64,000 nucleotides of DNA, taken from positions 124,001 to 188,000 of the forward strand of contig JBGUQC010000002.1 in the NCBI GenBank assembly GCA_045130665.1, written 5' to 3'. Source of the stretch: RGIG8124 sp045130665. Lineage in GTDB: Bacteria; Bacillota; Clostridia; Christensenellales; CAG-917. The notes below the pieces were generated by a model. It was not told the DNA's origin. It worked only from the letters and a program-made list of their open reading frames with translations, and ran no database searches. A program made the translations under genes and the position numbers. Shown one piece after another: positions 34,710 to 43,281 of the stretch. Within the stretch, counting starts at the first letter, position 1; each line of letters begins with the position of its first letter.

Positions 34710-36002
34710 ATGTTAAAAACTTTTAAACACGGTGTTCATCCAAACGCGATGAAAAAAACAGAGGACTGTGCATTAGAGGAATTTAGCGTCCCAGAGGTAG
34801 TCTATATACCACTTTCTCAACATATTGGTGCTCCAGCAAAAGCAGTAGTAAACGTAGGCGATAGAGTCTTACAAGGTAAGCTCATAGGTGAGGCTGGCGG
34901 TTTTGTCTCCGCAAATGTTTATTCATCTGTTTCTGGAGAAGTTAAGGGATTTGTTAAAAAGCCTTTAGCAATTGGTGTAGAGGTAGACCATGTAGAAATC
35001 GTAAACGATTTCAAATATGAATCAGTATCTCTACCACCACTTGAAAACCCAACAGGAAAGGAAATATTAGACAGAATCAAAGAGGCAGGTATTGTTGGTA
35101 TGGGTGGCGCAACCTTCCCAACACATGTTAAGTTGTCTCCAAAGAATCCAGTGGATGTATTCATCATCAATGCTGCAGAGTGTGAACCTTATATTACATG
35201 CGACTATCGTCTATTACTTGAGCAAGCTCAAGAAGTTTTCGATGGTATTCATGCAGTAATGAAGGTTTTGAATGTTGCAAAGGCATATCTTGGTGTAGAG
35301 GCAAATAAGCCAAAGGCAATTAAATATTTAATTGGTATTGCACCAGAAGATATCGAGATTGTTGCTTTAAAGACTAAGTACCCACAAGGTGCAGAAAAGC
35401 AATTGATCTATGCAATTACTAAGAGAATTGTTCCAGCAGGTGGCCTTCCAGCAGATGTTGGTTGTGTAGTAAGTAATACACATACTTGCTATTCTATAGC
35501 AAGAGCTGTTAAAGGTGAGCCATGCTTCAAACGTGCCATGACTATTTCTGGTCTTGGTGTTGGTAAGCCAGGCAACTACTGGGTATTAAACGGAACGCCA
35601 TATTCATATTTATATGAACAATGCAAGGGAGATAAAGAAGAGAGTGATACACATAAGATCATCAGTGGTGGTCCAATGATGGGATTTGCTCAAACAACTT
35701 TAGATCCATGTACTGCAAAAGGTTCTTCTTCATTATTGTTCTTATCTAATAAAGAATTTGAACATCATACACCATCTCAATGTATTAACTGCGGAAAATG
35801 TATTCAACATTGTCCAATGAACTTACAACCAAGAGATATAGATGATGCAGTTCAAGAAAAAGATTACAAAAAAGCTTTAGATTACGGAGTAATGAACTGT
35901 ATTGAATGCGGTGTTTGTTCTTATTCTTGTCCAGCAAAGAGAACTTTAGTTCAATCTATGAAGTTGGCAAAGAAAATGATTAAAGAAAGGGGGATTAAGT
36001 AA
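34710..36002 (+). CDS. rnfC: Rnf complex subunit RnfC
   Basis: RnfC is the peripheral NADH/NAD+-binding subunit of the ion-translocating ferredoxin:NAD+ oxidoreductase. The 430-aa protein has a lipoyl/barrel-like N-terminal region (PAKAVVNVGDRVLQGKLIGEA), the Rossmann-like segment GIVGMGGATFPTHVKLSP with NAAECEPYITCDYRLL, and two 4Fe-4S motifs near the end (CINCGKCIQHCP and CIECGVCSYSCP). It is the first gene of a six-gene operon in the order C-D-G-E-A-B known from Clostridia. Confidence 0.96.
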   Translation: MLKTFKHGVHPNAMKKTEDCALEEFSVPEVVYIPLSQHIGAPAKAVVNVGDRVLQGKLIGEAGGFVSANVYSSVSGEVKGFVKKPLAIGVEVDHVEIVNDFKYESVSLPPLENPTGKEILDRIKEAGIVGMGGATFPTHVKLSPKNPVDVFIINAAECEPYITCDYRLLLEQAQEVFDGIHAVMKVLNVAKAYLGVEANKPKAIKYLIGIAPEDIEIVALKTKYPQGAEKQLIYAITKRIVPAGGLPADVGCVVSNTHTCYSIARAVKGEPCFKRAMTISGLGVGKPGNYWVLNGTPYSYLYEQCKGDKEESDTHKIISGGPMMGFAQTTLDPCTAKGSSSLLFLSNKEFEHHTPSQCINCGKCIQHCPMNLQPRDIDDAVQEKDYKKALDYGVMNCIECGVCSYSCPAKRTLVQSMKLAKKMIKERGIK

Positions 36003-36006
36003 ATAA

Positions 36007-37188
36007 ATGTCTAAATTTGTAGTTTCAACATCCCCACATATAACAGCCAAAAATACAACACGTGGTATCATGTTGGATGTAATCATTGCATTACTTCCAG
36101 TTGTTATTGCAACAGTTGTTATCTTTGGGGTTTATCCATTGTTCCTCATCTTATTGAGTGTTGGATGCTGTGTATTCTTTGAATGGTTATATACATTCAT
36201 TAGAAAGAGTGCACAAATTAAGAAAGACATCAAAGCACTTCAAAAGGGTGAAAAGGGAAGAGCTATTAAAGTATTTAATATTTTAGGCGAAGGAACAACA
36301 ATCCATGATTTATCTGCAGTAGTTACAGGTATAATCCTTGGATTAAATCTTCCTGGAACAGTTCCAATTTGGGTTCCAATAGTTGGTTCCGCTTTCGCTA
36401 TTTTAGTAGTGAAAATGTTGTTCGGTGGAATTGGTAAGAACTTTGCAAACCCAGCAATGACAGCAAGAGTATTCCTAGTACTAGCATGGACATCTTTGAT
36501 GACTCAAAAGACAAATGTAGTATTCGGAACAGATATTGGATACTTCAGTTATTTCACAAATGCAGTATCTATTCATCCAGGTGTAGATGCAGTAACATCT
36601 GCAACACCTTTAGTTACAGTTAAAGCAACATTAGAGAGCGGAGCAAGTCCACTTGCAGGTGTTAACGCACTTAATATGTTTACAGGTTTAATTCCTTCCT
36701 CAGCAGTTGGTGAAACCTGTACAATCGCTATTCTAATCGGTGCAATTTACTTATTAGTAAGAAAAGTAATTGACTGGAGAATCCCACTTTTCTATGTTGC
36801 ATCTGTAGTTTTATTTACCGCACTCGTGTACTGCAAGAGCAAGTACGTAGGCGAATACATCCTTACATATTTACTTGGTGGTGGCTTAATGTTTGGTGCT
36901 GTCTTTATGGCAACAGACTATGCAACATCTCCAAAGAACTGGATTGGTGTTATCATCTATGGTTTAGGCTTGGGACTTCTAACAGTTATCTTTAGAAGAT
37001 TCTCAAATATGCCAGAAGGTGTATCTTATGCAATAGTTTTAATGAACATTATTACACCACTTCTTGAAAAGATTAAGAGAAGACCATTCGGTGTTCCAAA
37101 ACGTAACTATGTAAAGGAAATAAGCGACAAATTCAAAGCACGTTCTAAAAAGAAAGCTGCTGTTGAAGAAGGAGGAGAGAATGTCTGA
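36007..37188 (+). CDS. rnfD: Rnf complex subunit RnfD
   Basis: RnfD is a membrane subunit that carries covalently bound FMN. The 393-aa protein has about nine to ten membrane helices, FGGIGKNFANPAMTARVFL, and the flavinylation-type motif VTSATPL, whose Thr is the expected FMN attachment site. The C-terminal tail is basic then acidic. It starts four bases after rnfC and its last codons contain the rnfG ribosome-binding site, so the ends overlap by 8 bases. Confidence 0.95.
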   Translation: MSKFVVSTSPHITAKNTTRGIMLDVIIALLPVVIATVVIFGVYPLFLILLSVGCCVFFEWLYTFIRKSAQIKKDIKALQKGEKGRAIKVFNILGEGTTIHDLSAVVTGIILGLNLPGTVPIWVPIVGSAFAILVVKMLFGGIGKNFANPAMTARVFLVLAWTSLMTQKTNVVFGTDIGYFSYFTNAVSIHPGVDAVTSATPLVTVKATLESGASPLAGVNALNMFTGLIPSSAVGETCTIAILIGAIYLLVRKVIDWRIPLFYVASVVLFTALVYCKSKYVGEYILTYLLGGGLMFGAVFMATDYATSPKNWIGVIIYGLGLGLLTVIFRRFSNMPEGVSYAIVLMNIITPLLEKIKRRPFGVPKRNYVKEISDKFKARSKKKAAVEEGGENV

Positions 37189-37807
37189 GAACGAAGAAAT
37201 CAAGAACGAAGTCGTTCAAGAAAATCCAACTCCTAAGAAAAAGAAGTTTGATAAGAACTCAGTATTGTGGTGTGTCATGATACTAGTTATTATCGGCGTT
37301 GTCGCAGGAGCACTATTAGGCGGAATCAACGTTGTTACATATGTAGATCCAGATGAAGCTATTTTGACAATCATCAATAATAATTACTCTGGCGCTGCAG
37401 ATATAACAAAAGATAGCAGTTATGTTGTTAACGGCTATGCAAATGGAACTTGTGTATCAGCATTTACTTATAAAGTAAATGATGCTAAGATGGTTTGCTA
37501 CTATGTAATTGGTAAAGGCGCATATGATGGCGAAATCGAAATACTTTTCTTCGTAACTGAAGCTGGTATCGTAGATGGAGTTCAAGTATATGCAAACGGC
37601 GAAACATCTTCAGTTGGTGGCAAGGTTTTGAAGGGCATAGATAAAATCAAAGGCTTTGATTTAACAACATTAACAGAATACGGCTCAGCAACTAATTCAG
37701 AGGCACAAAGCATGAACTATTATGTATCTGGTGCAACAGTAACAACAAAGGGTGTTACAAACGCATTGAAGGTATGTGCTGCAGCATATAACAACAGGGA
37801 GGTATAA
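37181..37807 (+). CDS. rnfG: Rnf complex subunit RnfG
   Basis: RnfG carries covalently bound FMN on the outside of the membrane. I place the start at 37181 (MSENEEIKNEV) because GGAGGAG at 37171-37177 precedes it; this gives 208 aa. An in-frame TTG at 37163 is less likely. There is one membrane helix (about residues 29-50), then the soluble FMN domain ending in YYVSGATVTTKGVTNALK, where SGAT is the flavinylation motif. Confidence 0.94.
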   Translation: MSENEEIKNEVVQENPTPKKKKFDKNSVLWCVMILVIIGVVAGALLGGINVVTYVDPDEAILTIINNNYSGAADITKDSSYVVNGYANGTCVSAFTYKVNDAKMVCYYVIGKGAYDGEIEILFFVTEAGIVDGVQVYANGETSSVGGKVLKGIDKIKGFDLTTLTEYGSATNSEAQSMNYYVSGATVTTKGVTNALKVCAAAYNNREV

Positions 37808-37809
37808 GC

Positions 37810-38538
37810 ATGAGAAAAAGTGGTAATTCATTAAAGACCGTTTTCACAAATGGTATCATAGCTTCTAACCCTGTTCTAAAACTTGTTTTAGGAACCTGTC
37901 CAACACTTGCTGTTTCAGTATCAGCATTCGGTGCATTGGGTATGGGTATTGCTGTAACATTTGTATTGGTTTGTTCAAATATCATGGTTTCATTACTTAG
38001 AAAAGTAATACCAGATAAAGTTCGTATCCCAGCATTCATTTTAATCATTGCAACATTCGTTACATTGCTTCAAATGTTGCTACAAAAATTTGTTCCATCT
38101 CTATACGAGGTCTTAGGTATATACCTACCACTTATCGTTGTTAACTGTATTATTCTTGCAAGAGCTGAGGCATTTGCTTCGCAAAACCCAGTTGCAGATA
38201 GTGCATTAGATGGACTTGGAATGGGTCTTGGATACACACTTGCAGTATTAATCATAGCAGTTATAAGAGAATTCTTAGGCGCAGGTTCATTCTTCGCATT
38301 TGACTTCATGGGATTTGCTTACTCTGGTGAAATTGGTAATCTTCCAGATTATGCATTATCTATCTTCACATTGCCAGCTGGTGGTTTCTTAACATTCGGT
38401 TTTGTTATCGCAGTTGTTAACCAAATCTCAATTAGCAAACGTGAAAAAGAAAGAAACAAGAAGATCGAAGAAGCAAAGAAGATCGAACACGCTAAGAAAG
38501 ACTTAGAAGAGAAAAATGAAGCGGAGGTGGAAGCATGA
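37810..38538 (+). CDS. rnfE: Rnf complex subunit RnfE
   Basis: RnfE is an integral membrane subunit, homologous to NqrD. The 242-aa protein has six membrane helices, with the conserved NPVLKLVLGTCPTLAVS at the N-terminus and NCIILARAEAFAS in the middle. The C-terminal 35 residues are a charged Lys/Glu tail. The GGGAGGT ribosome-binding site overlaps the rnfG stop. Its last bases overlap the rnfA start (ATGA). Confidence 0.95.
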   Translation: MRKSGNSLKTVFTNGIIASNPVLKLVLGTCPTLAVSVSAFGALGMGIAVTFVLVCSNIMVSLLRKVIPDKVRIPAFILIIATFVTLLQMLLQKFVPSLYEVLGIYLPLIVVNCIILARAEAFASQNPVADSALDGLGMGLGYTLAVLIIAVIREFLGAGSFFAFDFMGFAYSGEIGNLPDYALSIFTLPAGGFLTFGFVIAVVNQISISKREKERNKKIEEAKKIEHAKKDLEEKNEAEVEA

Positions 38539-39146
38539 CAGGTACAATCATTTTAACAATAGTTGTAGGCGCACTTCTTGCTAACAACTTCGTTCTCATC
38601 AAATTCTTAGGAATTTGTCCATTCCTTGGTGTATCTAAAAAGACAGATACAGCACTTGGTATGGGATTCGCAGTTATCTTCGTTATGGGTATTGCATCCA
38701 TATTCGCTTGGGTAGTTGAATTATTACTCGAATCACTCCACATTGAATATTTACAAACAATTGCATTCATCTTTGTAATTGCAGCACTTGTTCAAATCGT
38801 TGAAATGGTTCTTAAGAAATTCTTACCAGGCTTATATAGTGCATTAGGTGTTTACTTACCACTCATTACAACAAACTGCGCAGTTTTAGGTGTAGCAATC
38901 TTAAGTGCTGGAACATATCCAGTATTAGTGGATGGAGCTGTTTCAGGTATTTCATTACTTGAATGGTTCTTAAACGGCATATTCAGCGGAGCTGGATTCA
39001 CACTTGCAATTGTCTTAATGGCAGGTATTAGAGAAAGAATGCATCTTGATTTAGTACCAAAGGCATTCAGAGGTTTCCCAATTACTTTGATTACAGCAGC
39101 TATCATGTCTATGGCATTCTCCGCTTTCAGCGGATTAGTGGGTTAA
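38535..39146 (+). CDS. rnfA: Rnf complex subunit RnfA
   Basis: RnfA is the membrane partner of RnfE, homologous to NqrE, with inverted topology. The 203-aa protein has six helices and the family segments NNFVLIKFLGICPFLGVSKK and LPLITTNCAVLGVAIL. The cysteine in each segment is expected to help bind a membrane-embedded iron-sulfur cluster together with RnfE. The start overlaps the rnfE stop by four bases and GCGGAGGTGG precedes it. Confidence 0.95.
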   Translation: MTGTIILTIVVGALLANNFVLIKFLGICPFLGVSKKTDTALGMGFAVIFVMGIASIFAWVVELLLESLHIEYLQTIAFIFVIAALVQIVEMVLKKFLPGLYSALGVYLPLITTNCAVLGVAILSAGTYPVLVDGAVSGISLLEWFLNGIFSGAGFTLAIVLMAGIRERMHLDLVPKAFRGFPITLITAAIMSMAFSAFSGLVG

Positions 39147-39158
39147 GGAGGTAAAATT

Positions 39159-39986
39159 ATGGAAGGTTTATTAATTTTAGCAGCATCTGTTAATCCATTA
39201 ACAATAGTTTGGTCTGTAGTTATCCTTCTTGCAATCTCAGTAACATTTGGATTGCTCTTAGGTATCTTAGGAAAGAAACTAGCTGTTCATAGAGATGAGA
39301 GAATAGATCAAGTAAAAGAGAAGTTATCTGGTGCAAACTGTGGTTCATGTGGATATCCTGGTTGTGATGGTTTCGCACAAGCTTTAGTTGAAGGCAAAGC
39401 AGATATATCTGCTTGTTCTTCAACATCTGCAGCAAAGAAGAAAGAAATCGGTGCTATCTTAGGTGTAAGCGTAAGCGCAGAAGATACAAAGGTTGTTGTT
39501 TGCTGTAAGGGCGGAAACAGAGCAAAAGATAAGTATGAATACATGGGCTACGGAGATTGCCGTAGTATGGAATTATTATCCGGTGGACGTAAACTTTGTA
39601 AATGGGGCTGTTTAGGTATGGGATCTTGTGTAGATGCTTGCCAAGAAGGTGCTATTGAAGTTGGTCCAGATGGATATACTGTCATAGACAGAGATAAGTG
39701 TATTGCTTGTGGAAGATGCGTAAATGTATGTCCAAAGAAACTTATCAAGAGAGTTCCAGTTAATGCAGTATATTATGTAGCATGTTCAAACTGCTTAAGA
39801 GGTAAGGATGCAATGAATCTTTGTGAGGTTGGTTGTATTGGTTGTGGCCTTTGTGCAAGAAATTGTCCAAACGGTGCAATTACAATGGAAAACAACTTGC
39901 CAGTTATCGATTACAGCAAGTGTACAGCATGCGGAAAATGTGCTGAAAAATGTCCAAGAAAGACTATCATCAAATGCGATGAATAG
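39159..39986 (+). CDS. rnfB: Rnf complex subunit RnfB
   Basis: RnfB accepts electrons from ferredoxin. The 275-aa protein has an N-terminal membrane helix (about residues 12-35), then a 4Fe-4S motif NCGSCGYPGCDGFAQAL. Next come ferredoxin-like domains with CLGMGSCVDACQEGAI, CIACGRCVNVCPKK, CIGCGLCARNCPNGA and CTACGKCAEKCPRK. AAGGAGG precedes the ATG. It is the last gene, followed by a terminator. Confidence 0.96.
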   Translation: MEGLLILAASVNPLTIVWSVVILLAISVTFGLLLGILGKKLAVHRDERIDQVKEKLSGANCGSCGYPGCDGFAQALVEGKADISACSSTSAAKKKEIGAILGVSVSAEDTKVVVCCKGGNRAKDKYEYMGYGDCRSMELLSGGRKLCKWGCLGMGSCVDACQEGAIEVGPDGYTVIDRDKCIACGRCVNVCPKKLIKRVPVNAVYYVACSNCLRGKDAMNLCEVGCIGCGLCARNCPNGAITMENNLPVIDYSKCTACGKCAEKCPRKTIIKCDE

Positions 39987-40004
39987 GACTTGAAAAACTA
40001 TTAA

Positions 40005-40032
40005 GTGGCGTACCGAAAGGTGCGCCATTTTT
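40005..40032 (+). terminator. Intrinsic terminator of the rnf operon
   Basis: TGGCGTACC and GGTGCGCCA pair around GAAA with one internal mismatch and are followed by TTTTT. Confidence 0.9.
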
Positions 40033-40077
40033 AAATAACAGAATTATTTAAAACTATTTTTATTTTTTGATTACATA

Positions 40078-40107
40078 TTGAAAATGGTAGACAAGATTTG
40101 ATATAAT
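40078..40107 (+). promoter_or_regulatory. Promoter of the ppx-maf-mreB unit
   Basis: TTGAAA (40078-40083) and an extended -10 TGATATAAT (40099-40107) are separated by 18 bases. Start is expected near 40114. Confidence 0.8.
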
Positions 40108-40113
40108 CTATAA

Positions 40114-40193
40114 ACGTAGAAGTTTCGGGTATTTTGTACTTATAAACTTAAATAATATTATATTTACACCCGAGCGGGCGTTCGGGAGAGGAG
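40114..40193 (+). promoter_or_regulatory. Leader with three mutually exclusive pairing segments before ppx
   Basis: Segment A TCGGGT (40125-40130) is complementary to B ACCCGA (40168-40173). B is also complementary to C TCGGG (40182-40186). C directly touches the ribosome-binding site GAGAGGAG (40186-40193). If B pairs with C the site is partly masked; if A pairs with B it is free. This looks like a translational switch or thermosensor; the ligand or trigger is unknown. Confidence 0.45.
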
Positions 40194-40198
40194 ATTGA

Positions 40199-41716
40199 AT
40201 GGAGAAAATAGCGGTAATCGATCTAGGTTCTAATTCAGCAAGAATGGTATTAGTTAACATCTTAGACGGCGGTCATTTTGTTGTATTTGATGAACTGAAA
40301 GAGACTGTTCGATTAGGTCAAGACATGGATTGGGATGGTTTTATTAAACCACAAAGAATTGCACAAACAATTAAGACCTTATCTATGTTTAGACGTCTTT
40401 GTGATGCAAACCATGTTGAAAAGATATTTGCATATGCAACAGCAGCAATTAGACGTGCAAAAAATGCAAAAGGCTTTTTAGATGAAATTGCCATGACTTG
40501 TGGTATTAAGGTTAAAGTTCTTTCAGAAGAAGAACAATGTCAATTAATATACCAAGGCGTAATTAATTCTATGGATATCCCAAAGGGATTAATTATGGAA
40601 ATGGGTGGTAGCAGCACAAACTTAATTTACTATAACAGAAAAAATATAGTTCACTTTGTATCACTTCCATTTGGTGCAGTAACCTTAACAGATATGTTCA
40701 AAGGCCAAGCAGATACACCAGAGGAAAGAGCAAAGAAGATGGAAGAATATGTTGCTCAAGAAATCGGCAAGATTTCATGGATTCCTCAAGTTGAAGCAGA
40801 TATCCAATTCATTGGAGTTGGTGGTGCATTCAGAAACTTAGGAAGAATTTCAAGAATGGTTAAAAAATACCAATTCTCACAAACTCATAACTACGAAGTA
40901 CCAATTAAAGAGTTCGAGGCAATATACGAACAAATCAAGAAACTTGATTTGAACTCCACAATGAAGATTAAAGGATTATCTAGTGGTAGAGCAGATATAT
41001 TCCCAAGTGCACTCGCAATTATGAGAGGAGTTCTTGGAAAGCTTCAACAACAAAAGATTGTTATTTCTGGTTGTGGCTTAAGAGAAGGTGTTATGTTCCG
41101 TTATTCATGCCCACAAATCGTTGAGAAGCCACTTCAAGATGTTTTAGGACATAGTATCGAAACACAAGTTAAATACTTTGATATAAACGTAGAACATGCA
41201 CAGCATGTTTATGATTTATCTATGATCTTATATAAACAACTCAAGGTGTTACACAAGATGCCAAAGATGTATCTTAAGGTATTAAGAGTTGCAGCATACT
41301 TACATGATGCAGGTATGAGAATTAAATACTATAACCACCATGCACATTCTTGCTATATGATTTTAAATAGCAACTTGTATGGTATTTCTCATAGAGAACT
41401 AATTTGTGCTGCTTTTGTTGCAGCAGGTCATAGAAAGGGCTCAGATATCGATGAGATGGAGCTTTCAAAGTATAAAGATATAATTACCCCAGAAGATGTA
41501 CTTTGCATTAGAAAGCTCGCAGTAATCCTTAGAATCGCAGAAAGCTTTGATAGAAGCATGAGTGGTTTAATCCAAGGATTAAAGTGCGATGTTTTAGGAG
41601 ACAGTGTCATTATTAAGACAGAGTCTGAACAAGATTGTACACTCGAGGTTAAAGATGCACTTACTGCTGCAGGCGAGTTCAAAGCAGCATATGGTAAACA
41701 TCTAGAAATTTTATAA
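40199..41716 (+). CDS. Ppx/GppA exopolyphosphatase family protein with C-terminal HD-like domain
   Basis: The 505-aa protein has the ASKHA phosphatase start MEKIAVIDLGSNSARMVLV, then AYATAAIRRAKN, EMGGSSTNLIYY and IGVGGAFRNLGRIS, as in exopolyphosphatase/guanosine pentaphosphate phosphatase. The C-terminal part (from about residue 325) has YLHDAGMRIKYYNHHAHS, an HD-like helical domain as in long Ppx forms. It probably cuts polyphosphate or pppGpp. GAGAGGAG precedes the ATG. maf follows with a one-base gap. Confidence 0.9.
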   Translation: MEKIAVIDLGSNSARMVLVNILDGGHFVVFDELKETVRLGQDMDWDGFIKPQRIAQTIKTLSMFRRLCDANHVEKIFAYATAAIRRAKNAKGFLDEIAMTCGIKVKVLSEEEQCQLIYQGVINSMDIPKGLIMEMGGSSTNLIYYNRKNIVHFVSLPFGAVTLTDMFKGQADTPEERAKKMEEYVAQEIGKISWIPQVEADIQFIGVGGAFRNLGRISRMVKKYQFSQTHNYEVPIKEFEAIYEQIKKLDLNSTMKIKGLSSGRADIFPSALAIMRGVLGKLQQQKIVISGCGLREGVMFRYSCPQIVEKPLQDVLGHSIETQVKYFDINVEHAQHVYDLSMILYKQLKVLHKMPKMYLKVLRVAAYLHDAGMRIKYYNHHAHSCYMILNSNLYGISHRELICAAFVAAGHRKGSDIDEMELSKYKDIITPEDVLCIRKLAVILRIAESFDRSMSGLIQGLKCDVLGDSVIIKTESEQDCTLEVKDALTAAGEFKAAYGKHLEIL

Positions 41717-41717
41717 T

Positions 41718-42266
41718 ATGAAGATCATATTAGCATCTAGCTCTCCAAGAAGAAAAGAATTGATGGAGAGTGCGGGATTAAGCTTTGATATTATAACATC
41801 CAGCGTAGATGAGAATGTGACATATACATCGCCAGAAGATTTAGTTACAAAACTAAGTATCAAAAAGGCACAAGCAGTTGCAAAGGATCATAAAGAGGAT
41901 ATTGTAATTGGTGCAGATACAATAGTTGAACTAGATGGCGAGATAATAGGAAAACCAAAAACAAAAGAACGTGCTGTCGAGATGCTAACAAAAATGCAAT
42001 CTAGATGGCACAGTGTCTATACAGGTGTAACATTATGTTACAAAGACACAGCAAAAACATTTGTTGTGCACTCTAAAGTTAAATTTCATAGCTTAAGCAA
42101 AGAGGATATTTTATCTTATGTAAATGAGGTCAATGTTCTAGATAAGGCAGGAGCATATGGAATACAAGACGGAAGAGTTGTAGACACATATGAAGGTAGC
42201 TATACAAATATTGTTGGGCTACCAATGGATGAATTACTTGAAGCATTAAAGGAAATGGAGAAATAA
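41718..42266 (+). CDS. maf: Maf-type nucleoside triphosphate pyrophosphatase
   Basis: Maf hydrolyses non-canonical or modified nucleotides to monophosphates (house-cleaning) and affects septation in Bacillus. The 182-aa protein has MKIILASSSPRRKELMESAG, the catalytic Asp in VIGADTIVEL, IIGKPKTKERAVEML and HSVYTGVTL. The ATG is one base after the ppx stop (TAA-T-ATG) with no Shine-Dalgarno site, so it is probably translated by reinitiation. mreB follows with no gap. Confidence 0.95.
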   Translation: MKIILASSSPRRKELMESAGLSFDIITSSVDENVTYTSPEDLVTKLSIKKAQAVAKDHKEDIVIGADTIVELDGEIIGKPKTKERAVEMLTKMQSRWHSVYTGVTLCYKDTAKTFVVHSKVKFHSLSKEDILSYVNEVNVLDKAGAYGIQDGRVVDTYEGSYTNIVGLPMDELLEALKEMEK

Positions 42267-43265
42267 ATGGCAGGTATTGAACTATCTATTGATTTTGGAT
42301 CCAAATACATAACGATCTGTCAAAGAGGCGTAGGACTGGTTCTTAGGGAACCAGCAGTTGCTATTGTTACAAAGGTTAGAGAGCATTACGAGATTAGAGA
42401 AGCTGGCTATAGAGCAGAATCATTGATAACAAATGCTATCGGTGGCGCTAAGATGGTCTCTCCTATTAGAGAAGGCGTTATAGTAGATGATGAAATGTGT
42501 AAATTATTAATCACATTCTTCTTAAAGAAGATTTTGCCAAATACTATATTCCATCCAAAGGTATCTGCTGTAGTTTCTATTTCCTGTTCCATGATTAACT
42601 CTGAAAGAAAAGCTGTTGAAAAAGTTTTAACAGAATGTGGCATTAGAGACATAACCTTAGTTGAGTCTCCTTTATCACTTTTAGCTTATACACAAAGTAT
42701 CGGCGGATTATTCCTAGATATCGGTGGTGGAAAGACAGAAGTTGCCACAGAAACAACACATGGTATTTCATCCGCATGTTCAGTAAATATTGCTGGAGAT
42801 GCTTTTAACAAAGCAATTGTAGACAATATACAAAGGATTTATGGTATTAAGCTCGGAGATTATACCGTAGAGAGACTTAAAAAGAGTGCACTTTCATTCT
42901 ATGCTAATGATGAAGGTAAATATCAAGTTAGTGGTTCAAGCACAGAAGGAACACCAAAGAGCCAAATTGTATCAGCTGGAGATCTAAGAGACGCAGTTGT
43001 TCCATTGGTAGATAACATTATCGAGGTTGTCATGTCTGTTCTTAACACAACACCACCAGATTTAGCAGCAGAAATTTTAAGAAAGGGAATCTTTATCTCT
43101 GGTGGAAGCAGCAAGATACCAGGAATTGTAGAGTATATTTCATCATCGTTGTCACTGCCAGTTACAAGATTAGAAGACGTAGATAACGCCGTAGCTCTTG
43201 GAGGCTTGAAATTTTTGGAGGATAAATCACTTTTAAGTGATATGCTTGGCGTAAGATTAGATTAA
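42267..43265 (+). CDS. MreB-like actin homologue
   Basis: MreB-family proteins polymerise under the membrane and guide lateral wall synthesis. The 332-aa length and the order after maf fit. The second phosphate motif is clear (LFLDIGGGKTEVA), as are SPIREGVIVDDEMCKLLI and GIFISGGSSKIPGI. The first phosphate motif is altered: the usual DLGTxNT reads DFGSKYI. No mreC or mreD follows; an aldo-keto reductase comes next. It may be an MreB paralogue (Mbl or MreBH-like) or a divergent sole copy. Confidence 0.85.
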   Translation: MAGIELSIDFGSKYITICQRGVGLVLREPAVAIVTKVREHYEIREAGYRAESLITNAIGGAKMVSPIREGVIVDDEMCKLLITFFLKKILPNTIFHPKVSAVVSISCSMINSERKAVEKVLTECGIRDITLVESPLSLLAYTQSIGGLFLDIGGGKTEVATETTHGISSACSVNIAGDAFNKAIVDNIQRIYGIKLGDYTVERLKKSALSFYANDEGKYQVSGSSTEGTPKSQIVSAGDLRDAVVPLVDNIIEVVMSVLNTTPPDLAAEILRKGIFISGGSSKIPGIVEYISSSLSLPVTRLEDVDNAVALGGLKFLEDKSLLSDMLGVRLD

Positions 43266-43281
43266 TTTACGGAGGCTTATT

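Noticed and set aside
37163..37180. Start of RnfG at TTG 37163
   Set aside because: The strong GGAGGAG lies downstream of it and points to the ATG at 37181.
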